NCBI RefSeq assembly: GCF_036711975.1
Contig: NC_091966.1
Span: forward strand, 22,265,501-22,329,500
Reading direction: 5' to 3'
Length of the DNA stretch: 64,000 nt
Source: Onthophagus taurus
Taxonomy: Eukaryota; Arthropoda; Insecta; Coleoptera; Scarabaeidae
Below, piece after piece: positions 24,701-33,520 of the stretch (within the stretch, counting starts at the first letter, position 1; every line of letters starts with the position of its first letter). The notes under the pieces are model-generated. The model had not been told where the DNA came from. It ran no database searches and saw nothing but the letters and a program-made list of their open reading frames with translations. The position numbers and the translations under genes were made by a program.

Positions 24701-26822
24701 AAGCATCCATTCCGAATGGAAAACCTTTAAACATAATCTTAGTTTATTATCCGATATTCATTTACCTCGTTTGATCATTCCTGATCAACCCGAACACATC
24801 CAACTTCACCTTTTCTGTGATGCATCGCAAACGGGTTACTGCGCTGTCGCATACCTTAGATGTTCCACATCCAATCTCATAACGACTTCGTTCGTTTGCG
24901 CCAAATCACGTGTGGCCCCTTTAAAGACGATTTCAGTCCCTCGACTGAAACTTTGTGGAGCCACCTTGTTGGCCGATTTATTTTCATCAATCACCAACAC
25001 ACTGTCGAATTTACCTGTCGATTTAGTCGTTGCGTGGACCGATTCACAAGTGGTACTTCACTGGCTTCATTCAGCTCCGTGTAGATGGAAAATCTTCGTA
25101 GCCAACAGAGTCTCTCATATACAAAACGCATTACCTCCCTCATCGTGGCGTTATGTGCCTTCTCATGATAATCCAGCCGATTGTGGTTCCCGTGGTTTAT
25201 GTCCAAGTCAATTGTCATCTTTTAATCTTTGGTGGAATGGTCCATCATGGTTGAAAGAAGATTCCGATCAGTGGCCAGTTAACCCCATTTTCAAATATGA
25301 AAATAATGAAGCAATTGCTAAAGAGAGCAAACCTATTTTAGTAAATTGTGGGGAAAATCAAACACATTTTCTGGATCACTTACTTACTAAATTTTCTTCC
25401 TTATCAAAAATCCAAAGAATTATTTCGTACATAAGACGGTTTATTCTACTTTCTAAGAAAAACCGCAACGTTAATTTATTCTCATCATTTTCACAATTTG
25501 AACTGCAAGATTCACTTCATGTTCTCATAAAACATGTTCAAAATCAACATTTTTCGTGTGTCTTCAATGCTCTTATCAAAAACCAGTTGGTAACAAAACC
25601 CTTTCGTAAACTCACACCCTTCATCGATCGTGACGGGTTGCTCAGGGTGGGTGGACGATTAAGACATTCGGATATACCATACGAACATAAACATCCTTTA
25701 TTACTGCCGTGTGATTCAAGACTAAGTGAATTAATAATCGAAACAATTCATCGTGAATATTTACATCCTGGTCAACGCACCCTTCATGGATTATTGGCTC
25801 AACGGTATTGGATCCTGTCTCCGCGAAGAGCAATCCATCGCGTGTTATTTAAATGCATCAGATGTTTCCGGATGAATCCACGGCCACAAGTTCCATTGAT
25901 GGCCGACCTACCAAAGTACAGAATATCAGAAGTGAAGGCATTCTCAGCAGCAGGAGTCGATTTTGCAGGTCCCATACGTACTACCATGAACCGATCACGG
26001 GGATCTCGTTCTGTAAAATCGTATCTGTGTATTTTTCTTTGTATGTCTACTAAAGCTGTTCATCTGGAGTTGGTTACAGATCTTACGACTGATGCTTTCA
26101 TCGCGGCTCTCCGAAGATTCCTCTCTAGAAGAGGGAATTGCATCAATTTGTATAGTGACCAAGGAACTAATTTTATTGGAGCGAACAACAAGTTAAAAGA
26201 GATTGCCGAAGCTACTGGTTCGACTTTCGGCATTCAGTGGCATTTCCACCCTCCAGGAGCACCTCACTTTAACGGATTGGTTGAAGCTGGGGTCAAATCT
26301 GTGAAGAGTCATTTATTAAGAGTAATTGGAGAACAAATACTTACCTTCGAAGAAGTGTACACAGTGATAACTCAAATCGAAGCAGTGTTAAACTCAAGAC
26401 CGTTATGCCCTTTGTCAAGCGATCCCAACGACTTGCTGCCCTTGACACCATCACATTTTTTATGTTTGGAACCGTTAAATGTGGAATTACCTAGTCCAGA
26501 CTTTACCAAGAGTCCAATAAACCGTCTCGACCGTTGGAATTTGCTGCAGCGTATGGTACAAGATTTTTGGGGCCGTTGGCGGACTGAATATCTACATACC
26601 TTGCAGCAACGTATGAAATGGAACAAAATCACTCCTATGATTAAAATGGGAGACATGGTGGTCATTAAGGATGAACAGCGTCCCCCATTGCAATGGACGA
26701 TCGGACGCGTAGTGGAAATACATCCAGCGCAAGATGGCGTTGTACGGGTAGTGGTTGTGAAGACCGCTAACGGAAGATTAATGCGCCCCGTCGCAAAGTT
26801 ATCTGTATTACCCGTCAATTGA
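21750..26822 (+). CDS. BEL/Pao Gag-Pol polyprotein
   Basis: 1690 aa in one frame, ATG at 21750, TGA at 26820-26822. Order: Gag; Cys/His-rich zinc region around residues 325-390 (CILCPESH, CRNCLNKNH, CHSCDQRHH); aspartic protease LLDSGS near 439; reverse transcriptase with YVDDIV near 848; RNase H with CDASQTGY near 1020; integrase with an HHCC finger near 1338-1375 and a D-D-E core (GVDFAGP near 1401, YSDQGTNF near 1467, GLVEAGVKSVK near 1508). All catalytic motifs are present and there are no stops. Produced in the cytoplasm as a particle polyprotein; the integrase acts in the nucleus. Confidence 0.95.
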   Translation: MTTTTDKLQKAVLKRTSLLNRLNETLTYGQNLISEEDKCIFSARADRVDTVYDQFQDIHNQIMGFISDGDFPQHDEVRKEVDKAYFTIKSILIKNKSSPAPIPIPQSCPKLNKIIIPVFDGNYKNWPTFFDLFNTMINDNDSLSAVAKYQYLLTSLSGEALNLIKGLPVTNDNYIIAYNSLKGRYQNKRHLATLYFNEIVALKPIQEESSKSFRFLIDTFKENIDGFRMLNFPVDQWDFLLFNILLQKLNISTKTKFESEHTTFEIPTYLQLINFLENQAKAFDSVLLTSDKLSMNKNKPFQNYRGKTSVNLKTEDVKLSFKCILCPESHSIYRCSKFLAKSASERLSIARDHNLCRNCLNKNHNTSSCTSNYRCHSCDQRHHTLLHFETKKQPTMHVGTTACNNGNVSIEGANHQVILPIAFVQIRDHFGRLHLARALLDSGSMSNFITTKLSQRLRLPRKSHSLEIHGLNSMTSICNKGIVNCKIQSCQSQNFSCDLKAIVTPSICSAQPSLSRIINSYDHLKCLDFHPEHNTSVKDVDLLLGAELVPQIFTGGRVCGGQNDPIALHSVFGWILMGKSQLSTSTSLSTCVSTTDDSIDSVIQRFWELESISENKTMSLEEEQCEDHYKNTYRRDVSGRFIVSLPFKKDESVLGNSYNIALKRFTLLENRLLKNVSLHKKYVDFMRDYLETNHMSLIPSPDITSIKYYIPHHCIIRDDNQLSKFRVVFDASALSSNGKSLNDVLLIGPKLQQSIVNILINFRFFKYAFTCDIQQMYRQILISPSDRTFQNILWRFSPEEPVQSYQLNTVTYGVSSAPFLALRTILELANVYSNDYPKASHVLKHNVYVDDIVTGASTINETLTLQQELINLLNKGGFKLRKWASNNLDVLTAVSESDLQRPISMDYDETCSVKVLGLQWDPCSDQFSFSYTSHESPCNKRTILSDIARIFDPLGFLTPCTFKAKHFIQQLWSLHLDWDESPPSSIHSEWKTFKHNLSLLSDIHLPRLIIPDQPEHIQLHLFCDASQTGYCAVAYLRCSTSNLITTSFVCAKSRVAPLKTISVPRLKLCGATLLADLFSSITNTLSNLPVDLVVAWTDSQVVLHWLHSAPCRWKIFVANRVSHIQNALPPSSWRYVPSHDNPADCGSRGLCPSQLSSFNLWWNGPSWLKEDSDQWPVNPIFKYENNEAIAKESKPILVNCGENQTHFLDHLLTKFSSLSKIQRIISYIRRFILLSKKNRNVNLFSSFSQFELQDSLHVLIKHVQNQHFSCVFNALIKNQLVTKPFRKLTPFIDRDGLLRVGGRLRHSDIPYEHKHPLLLPCDSRLSELIIETIHREYLHPGQRTLHGLLAQRYWILSPRRAIHRVLFKCIRCFRMNPRPQVPLMADLPKYRISEVKAFSAAGVDFAGPIRTTMNRSRGSRSVKSYLCIFLCMSTKAVHLELVTDLTTDAFIAALRRFLSRRGNCINLYSDQGTNFIGANNKLKEIAEATGSTFGIQWHFHPPGAPHFNGLVEAGVKSVKSHLLRVIGEQILTFEEVYTVITQIEAVLNSRPLCPLSSDPNDLLPLTPSHFLCLEPLNVELPSPDFTKSPINRLDRWNLLQRMVQDFWGRWRTEYLHTLQQRMKWNKITPMIKMGDMVVIKDEQRPPLQWTIGRVVEIHPAQDGVVRVVVVKTANGRLMRPVAKLSVLPVN

Positions 26823-26938
26823 ATTTTGTATTTTATTTCTTTTCGCTATTTATTTATTTGTTTTCTTTTTTAATTCATCATTGTATTTTGTATTGTTATT
26901 ATTATTCAAATATTAATTGTTAAAAAATAATATTTTTT

Positions 26939-26949
26939 GGTGGGTGGAA
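26939..26949 (+). promoter_or_regulatory. Polypurine tract of the Pao element
   Basis: GGTGGGTGGAA lies directly before the 3' LTR, the position used to prime plus-strand DNA synthesis. Confidence 0.75.
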
Positions 26950-27170
26950 TGTTTAGGCAACCCAAATAACGAACCAAATTTTATGTAACCATGACAATTT
27001 TGTCGATTTTCAAATGTTACAAATAAAACAAGCAGCCATTATTGTATTCGTTATTAAAACGACGCCTTTTATTCGATCCTCGGAAGATAGAACCCCAATT
27101 CAAGTAAGAAATTTCCAATTTTTCTTCGAACCAACACCTACAATTATTCCCGACATTTGTCGCGCGAACA
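26950..27170 (+). repeat. 3' LTR of the Pao element
   Basis: 221 bp matching the 5' LTR, followed by the GAGAT target duplication. Confidence 0.95.
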
Positions 27171-27309
27171 GAGATTTTACATCGTATCAGTGGGTACCGA
27201 TCGTCCGATATCGAACATTAGACTAAGATTACTCGATCAGCATGGTAAATTGGTAAACGTTCGTGGAGAAGAAATTGTTATTAGGTTGGAATTAAAACGA
27301 ACTTCATAA
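27171..27309 (+). pseudogene. Penton-like capsid gene of Polinton C, 3' part
   Basis: Continues the gene broken by Pao. Relative to A, bases equal to about 42945-43285 are missing, so only the start after GAGAT and the last 40 or so codons (ending RLELKRTS) remain. The stop overlaps the next ATG, as in A. Confidence 0.8.
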
Positions 27310-27515
27310 TGGGACTGTTGTTCCAATTAAAAGCCGCCGAACCTCAACAGCGATCATCTATCAAAAGAAAACATTATAACTCAGGTGGAAAGAGAACATC
27401 TAGATCAGTTAAAAGAAAGACTTCATTGCGAGCGGACAACAGACGTTTTCTCGAGCAGTTGGGTTATCATGTCCACACAAAAGTTAAATATATACCGCGA
27501 ACCCATCGTGCATAA
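27309..27515 (+). CDS. 68-aa basic protein ORF (Polinton C copy)
   Basis: The start overlaps the penton stop (TAATG), as at 43403. Lys/Arg-rich (SIKRKHYNSGGKRTSRS), and differs from the A copy by only a few residues. Kept open even though the neighbouring genes in C are broken, though the time since decay may be short. Confidence 0.55.
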   Translation: MGLLFQLKAAEPQQRSSIKRKHYNSGGKRTSRSVKRKTSLRADNRRFLEQLGYHVHTKVKYIPRTHRA

Positions 27516-28303
27516 TTCGATCGCTAGAGAAGAAGTGCATAGTTATCATCCATCCACAAATTCTTTTCAAAACAACGATATATTCACCATTGAACTGAAC
27601 CAAGAAGATGTTTTATTTTCATTCTTCGAAAGATATATACGTATTGAGGATGATTACAAAAAAAAAATTAAACGATCCAACTGACACACAACTTACCGAC
27701 ATTTCTATTTGAGTATATCGCATTTGAGCATAATGGTACTGAAATCGAACGGGTATGTGAACCCGGTTTAACATCATTGATTCGAACCCTACTTCAGCAA
27801 AACGAAGTGGAATGCAAATCTTTAGAAATAGCTGGTTTAAAGTGGCCACCCGGAGTAAATTTACCTACAGTTAGTGCGAACAACGATTTCATGTTTCAAA
27901 TCCCGTTAAGTCATATTTTCGGATTATTTAGAGACTATAATCACGTTATGAGAGGTCGCTTCAAATTTAGATTTGTTAGAAGTCGTACTGACTCCAATTG
28001 TTATAAATCTACATCGAAAGCCGATTCTAGCACCGCAGAGTTTACTGTAAAAACGGTTACATTGTTGGCGAAACATGTGTACCCAAGTCCATCTATAAAG
28101 ATGAAGCTGTTAGATGGCTTAAATAAAAACGCAAACATTCCCGTACCGTTTCGGAAGTGGTCTTTTTATGAGCTACCTTCAATGAGAAAGGGGAATAAAG
28201 AAATTTGGTCGGTCACGTCAACAACTAACAGAGGTAGACCTCAATACGTTATAGTTGCTTCCCAAACTAATCGAAAGTATCGGCCGAATTCAGATTGTAC
28301 ACT
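27469..28303 (+). pseudogene. Major capsid protein gene of Polinton C, 5' part
   Basis: Homologous to 43563-44410 of A. The frame shifts at about 27655-27700, where an A-run and a small deletion replace the codons around KEKLNDPTDTIQLTHNL. Reading resumes until 28303, where Polinton B is inserted (TACACT duplicated at 28298-28303 and 58335-58340). The 3' part is at 58335. Confidence 0.85.
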
Positions 28304-28735
28304 AGTAGTGTAAGAATGCCGGTTCTAGAGCGGAAGTTAATCCTGCCAATCCTGCGGTGACGTCACGCCTCAATGTATTAGGTATAGGGGGGATACCAAC
28401 CAAAGTTTGGGGGAAAAAAAATTAGGTTGGTATTAAAAGTAACTAGAGATCTAGGGATTTTTAGACAATTAAATAGAAAAATTTAAATACAATGGCGCCA
28501 CCTATGATTGAGTGGTGTAAGTACTAGATTTAGGAATTTTTTATAAAATTAAACAGAAAAATTTAAATATAATGACGCTAGCTATGATTGAGAATTGAAC
28601 TGTAAATTAGCGTAACTTGAGCTGAAAAATTAAATGGTGGTGGTGGTGGGAATATGGGATTAAAAATAAAAAAAAATCATTACATTTCAAATTAAAAATA
28701 AATTATATTAGCATAATATATAAAAAACATTTTAA
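28304..28735 (+). repeat. Left TIR of Polinton B
   Basis: Inverted copy of about 57905-58334. Contains GTGACGTCAC near the end, GGTTGGTATT, GGCGCCACCTATG at about 28494-28506, a related block with GACGCTAGCTATG, and a (TGG)n tract. Non-coding. Confidence 0.85.
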
Positions 28736-28783
28736 TCAGTTGTGTCCCACAGATTGATTTCATCGGTTCTATATCGGTTAAAA

Positions 28784-29134
28784 ATGGAAAATTTTAATCA
28801 AATTGGTGCGTCATTGAATAGTGAACTTGATTTACTTAACAATATATATGCAAGATCCAGTAAAACCTTGGTTAGAGTCTCTCGTTTGGAGTGTAATAGA
28901 GTATATCGTATAATAGGAATTGAGAGACATGTTAATTCGAGTAGTACATATCCCAAAGTGTTAATTGAATTGGAGGATTTTAAAGTCTATATACCTAAAT
29001 GTTATGAAGATGAGATATTAAAGGATGATACGTTTACAATTTTAACATCTTCAATCAATTCTATCGGATTGATCTTTAAAGGTTCTACCTATCTAATGGA
29101 TATTTTAAATTTTGTAAATTTAAATGAAGTTTAA
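28784..29134 (+). CDS. 116-aa small Polinton protein (YIPK family)
   Basis: ATG at 28784, just inside the left TIR of B. Key blocks: NRVYRIIGIER, KVLIELEDFKVYIPK and IGLIFKG. The same pattern (start strand, basic turn, YLP[KR]R) appears in the proteins at 46542 (KCAKRLK, VIYLPRR) and in the TIR ORF at 60064. I recall similar short proteins near Polinton ends in arthropods but no function. A small beta-rich, possibly nucleic-acid-binding fold is a guess. A degenerate second copy is at 57717-57817 near the other TIR. Confidence 0.65.
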   Translation: MENFNQIGASLNSELDLLNNIYARSSKTLVRVSRLECNRVYRIIGIERHVNSSSTYPKVLIELEDFKVYIPKCYEDEILKDDTFTILTSSINSIGLIFKGSTYLMDILNFVNLNEV

Positions 29135-29345
29135 TTTTTTTTATAATGTGAGTATTTCTATTGTTTCTCGAACTTTCCTTTCGATAATCTTTATTTTTTA
29201 TCTTTTTATCTTTTACCAACAGTTGCTATGGAAAGTTTGTTAACCACAAGCGGAAATGCGCGTGAAAAAACAACTATATTTTAAATAAAAAACAATGTAT
29301 TAAATGAAAAAATTTATTTAAACCAATAAAATGTATATTTAATCT

Positions 29346-29845
29346 TTACAATACATTTTCTTTAGAAATCCAACTGTTCTGAGACGAATCAAAACCTAAC
29401 CATTTCACGTACAATCTATCCCCTTTCCTCCTTCTTATCACTTTTTCAACGAGATAAACGTCAGGTTGTTTAGATAAACTGAGCTCAAATTCATAAAATG
29501 CTCCTGAAATGGGTTGACCATTCATATACAAATATGTTACAGGGTTTGTTATCTGAACTTTAGCAATTTTAAACAATTCAGTAGTCCAATTTGGTAGGTA
29601 TCCTTTATCGAAAACATGTTTATGTCTACTGATTCGTACCGTATCACCAACTTTAGACTTTCATTTACCAGTAATTTTTACGAAATTGTAGACTGTACTG
29701 AGAAGCTGATTTTCAATAGATTTAGAATTTATTAAATTAGGAGCTAGCTTTGTAGTCCTATGCTTTAAAGCGTTATAAATTTTAGCTACGTCATTCAAAA
29801 GATGTAACCATTTATGATTCCCGTAAAGACTAAAGTATTTATAGA
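29346..29845 (-). pseudogene. Polinton B integrase, C-terminal remnant with chromodomain
   Basis: Reading leftward, the sequence matches the last half of the integrase at 38083-39027. It includes the region before NPVTYLYMNGQPISGAFYEF and a chromodomain (YLVEKVIRRRKGDRLYVKWLGF). Frame breaks and the loss of the catalytic core, cut by the 213-bp array at 29846, make it a pseudogene. Confidence 0.85.
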
Positions 29846-31350
29846 CCCTTCTGTTTTATCTGACCAACCGCTTTTATCGGCACCGATACTTTTTCGAACT
29901 GAAAAGCGGTTGGATGGGTAAAACAGATTGGTACAGATAAATTTTAACAGGCCGGTTTTAACCAATCTGTTTTATCTGACCAACCGCTTTTATCGGTTGT
30001 AACACCGATACTTTTTCAAACTGAAAAGCGGTTGGATGGGTAAAACAGATTGGTTTCTGATCAAATTATACCGTTGACGGATGGAATTCTTATAGTTACT
30101 GGGGGACGTTAAGGATTGTCGCAGGTTGTTATATAAACTGTTTTAACAGATAAATTTTAACAGGCCGGTTTTAACCGATCTGTTTTATCTGACCAACCGC
30201 TTTTATCGGTTGTAACACCGATACTTTTTCAAACTGAAAAGCGGTTGGATGGGTAAAACAGATTGGTTTCTGATCAAATTATACCGTTGACGGATGGAAT
30301 TCTTATAGTTACTGGGGGACGTTAAGGATTGTCGCAGGTTGTTATATAAACTGTTTTAACAGATAAATTTTAACAGGCCGGTTTTAACCGATCTGTTTTA
30401 TTTGACCAACCGCTTTTATCGGTTGTAACACCGATACTTTTTCAAACTGAAAAGCGGTTGGATGGGTAAAACAGATTGGTTTCTGATCAAATTATACCGT
30501 TGACGGATGGAATTCTTATAGTTACTGGGGGACGTTAAGGATTGTCGCAGGTTGTTATATAAACTGTTTTAACAGATAAATTTTAACAGGCCGGTTTTAA
30601 CCGATCTGTTTTATCTGACCAACCGCTTTTATCGGTTGTAACACCGATACTTTTTCAAACTGAAAAGCGGTTGGATGGGTAAAACAGATTGGTTTCTGAT
30701 CAAATTATACCGTTGACGGATGGAATTCTTATAGTTACTGGGGGACGTTAAGGATTGTCGCAGGTTGTTATATAAACTGTTTTAACAGATAAATTTTAAC
30801 AGGCCGGTTTTAACCGATCTGTTTTATTTGACCAACCGCTTTTATCGGTTGTAACACCGATACTTTTTCAAACTGAAAAGCGGTTGGATGGGTAAAACAG
30901 ATTGGTTTCTGATCAAATTATACCGTTGACGGATGGAATTCTTATAGTTACTGGAGGACGTTAAGGATTGTCGCAGGTTGTTATATAAACTGTTTTAACA
31001 GATAAATTTTAACAGGCCGGTTTTAACCGATCTGTTTTATCTGACCAACCGCTTTTATCGGTTGTAACACCGATACTTTTTCAAACTGAAAAGCGGTTGG
31101 ATGGGTAAAACAGATTGGTTTCTGATCAAATTATACCGTTGACGGATGGAATTCTTATAGTTACTGGGGGACGTTAAGGATTGTCGCAGGTTGTTATATA
31201 AACTGTTTTAACAGATAAATTTTAACAGGCCGGTTTTAACCGATCTGTTTTATCTGACCAACCGCTTTTATCGGTTGTAACACCGATACTTTTTCAAACT
31301 GAAAATCGGTTGGATGGGTAAAACAGATTGGTTTGTGATCAAATTATACC
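29846..31350 (+). repeat. 213-bp tandem array with internal hairpin
   Basis: The word GATCAAATTATACC recurs at a spacing of exactly 213 bases (copies at about 30061, 30274, 30487, 30700, 30913, 31126 and 31339), after a partial first unit. Each unit joins a long imperfect hairpin (ACCAATCTGTTTTA..CCAACCGCTTTT and its complement) to a piece of the gene whose intact homologue is 45476-46117 (equivalent to 45783-45840). Polinton A is inserted in the last unit. Confidence 0.92.
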
Positions 31351-32753
31351 AGTAGTATAGAAACGCCGATTCTAGACCGGAAATTGCACCTCCGCACCTC
31401 CGTGACGTCATCAATCCAATGTAAAAGGATAGGGAAGGGTACCAACCTAAGGCGGAGGTGAAAAAAAAATAGGTTGGTATTGGAAAAGTAACTAGATCTG
31501 GTGAATTTTTTAAAAAGTAACGCGCCACCTAGTGGCTGGTAGTGGAACTAAACCATTACCAACCAGGTAGACGGTTACCTTTTTTAAAAAAGTAACGCGC
31601 CACCTAGTGGTTGGTAGTGGAACTAAACCACTACCAACCAGGTAGACTGTTACTTTTTTAAAAATCACCAGGTCTGGTTACCAACCTATTTTTTCCCCCA
31701 AGCCTTTGGTTGACACCCCTCCCTATCCTTTTACATCGGGCGGATGACGTCACGGAGGTGCGGAGGTGCGACAACTTCCTGTCTAGAATCGGCGTTTCTG
31801 AAAGATGGCGCGCCTCACAACTCTTGAATGCGCGTGCGCAGGAGCTTGGGAATATTCCGGAAAATAATAATAACACAATTTAATTTTTCCCCCCAATCAA
31901 CCCAATAAAAGTATTAATAAACATTTTAATTACATAATAAATAGTAAAAAAATAATAAAAACCTTAATGTTATGGTACTTTTTTTACAAATTCAATTATA
32001 TGAGCGGGCTTCGGTTTACCAACATCCTTTATTATTATTATTATTATTATTATGCACTATACATTGATCTTGTAACCTTCTTGATCGATAATACCCTTAG
32101 CGAGCCGGGTAAGTAAAAACGTTGAGAAGCAAGCCGCCCCCGCTTCTAACTCCATCACAACGGAAGGTGACGACCATGCGCAGCTCGACGAAGACGTTTT
32201 CCATGAACAATAAATAGGGTAAATCCAACTCAACTTCGAATAAATTTTTTCTTTGGTTTAAACTCACAAAGACTGAAAAAAAAGAAGAAAAAAACACAGA
32301 GACGACTATGAGACAATGCGCGCGGTTTACGTTTGACGGGTAAATCCAACTCAACTTCGAATAAATTTTTTCTTTGGTTTAAACTCACAAAGACCGAAAA
32401 AAAGAAAAACACAGAGACGACTACGAGACATTCCGCGCGGTTTACGTTTGACACGTTCGATTTCTAAAGTAAAACTGATCATGAGTTACGCGATACAATG
32501 CTTTCCTCGCCGGGGGGGGAAGTGTCAACTTACGACAATCGGCGCGGCGCATCACCAAGTAAAGTGTAATGCACCTCGCCGGCGGAAGTGTCAAATTACA
32601 ATCGGCGCGGCTGCAATAATGCTGAGCAATGGAATAATTGACCTAAATGAAATGCTATACATATATATATATAATTAATATTAAGAAAGTAAAAAAATAA
32701 TACAAATTATAAAATTGTTTTAATGCATTTTCATTAACAAAAATGATGTACGT
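31351..32753 (+). repeat. Left TIR of Polinton A
   Basis: Inverted copy of 47286-48696. Contents in order: terminus; TGACGTCA at about 31403; two CGCGCCACCTAGTGG modules (31521-31535 and 31596-31610), the second followed by a 13-bp hairpin GGTAGTGGAACTAAACCACT; an inverted second copy of the terminus (about 31685-31797); a (TAT)n run; a 117-bp direct duplication (32220-32455); and a GCGGAAGTGTCAAATTACA block. Confidence 0.93.
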
Positions 32754-32798
32754 AAATACAATCTTGAAAGTTTATACACAATTAAATATATACAAAAT

Positions 32799-33212
32799 TT
32801 AACAATCGGTAAAATTAACAAATATAGTATTTGCATTACGATACACATGCCAATAGTTATAATTGTAATAACAATCGTTAATATATTCAAAATCATTAAC
32901 AGTAATATGGTCGTCAATAATTAATTTAGCTGATTCATTATCAGGAAAGTATCCATTAACTTTTAGGAAGTCTTTAAATTTCCGATGATCTTCAAAGTCT
33001 TCATCACTACCAACATACAGAATATCACCCTTGCGATAAACCCTCCATATGTTATTTTCAAATTCACAAAATTGTACAAATTGCGAATCATTTATTTTAT
33101 CACCATCGATGTCTCGTATGTCTACAAGTACCAAATCGAGCTGGGTAATTTCTTCTGGGAAATCGGTATTTAAACACTGCTTCAGTTTAAGACGAAAGTC
33201 AGTCCAAGACAT
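32799..33212 (-). CDS. Hypothetical protein next to the left TIR of A
   Basis: 137 aa if started at the ATG at 33212 (MSWTDFRLKLKQCL). An ATG at 33287 would add 25 residues. Acidic, rich in Tyr, Asp and Asn. Two similar internal stretches (WRVYRKGDILYVG and WHVYRNANTIFVN) suggest an internal repeat of a small beta hairpin. I do not recognise the family. It reads toward the TIR, downstream of polB and in the same direction. Confidence 0.6.
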   Translation of the reverse strand: MSWTDFRLKLKQCLNTDFPEEITQLDLVLVDIRDIDGDKINDSQFVQFCEFENNIWRVYRKGDILYVGSDEDFEDHRKFKDFLKVNGYFPDNESAKLIIDDHITVNDFEYINDCYYNYNYWHVYRNANTIFVNFTDC

Positions 33213-33365
33213 TATGACCACGATGTGAACACTTCGATTTTTAAAAGGTAACTGAGACACATATGATTTAAATTTACAATTAAACATAATTTTTTAAAAG
33301 TCAACTAAATAACAGCAGAATTTAACTTACAACTAAAATGGATTTACATCAAAAATTTAAATAAT

Positions 33366-33488
33366 AAAAAGGATTTCGATGGAGTAACGTTAACAAATAC
33401 CTTAGTGGCCGAATTGAACTTACAACATAAAGGGAATAGAAAATTACATTTAAACGCGATCCGCAATTCAACCATCGAAATCCTTTTT
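33366..33488. other. Inverted repeat downstream of polB (A)
   Basis: 17-bp perfect stem (33366-33382 and 33472-33488, core TTCGATGG/CCATCGAA) with an 89-base loop, between polB and the next gene. A matching structure follows polB of element B at 57594-57695. Could be a transcript 3'-end signal or a replication/packaging element. Confidence 0.7.
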
Positions 33489-33520
33489 TTACAATTATAT
33501 AATCAAAAAATATAAACTAT

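Larger units (their letters stand above)
21307..27170 (+). mobile_element. Intact BEL/Pao LTR retrotransposon
   Basis: 5864 bp with identical-looking 221-bp LTRs (21307-21527 and 26950-27170) that start TGTT and end AACA. The 5-bp target duplication GAGAT is at 21302-21306 and 27171-27175. A primer-binding site, one uninterrupted 1690-codon gag-pol ORF and a polypurine tract are all present. This is a young insertion into the penton gene of Polinton C. Confidence 0.95.

Noticed and set aside
31658..31876. 72-aa ORF present in both TIRs of A
   Set aside because: Present twice only because the TIR is duplicated; crosses the hairpin and fold-back region and lacks coding character.
32097..32454. 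ORFs of 74-85 aa in the left TIR of A and 119 aa in the right TIR
   Set aside because: Composition follows the 117-bp direct duplication in the TIR, with a run of Phe/Ser from poly-pyrimidine; no family resemblance.
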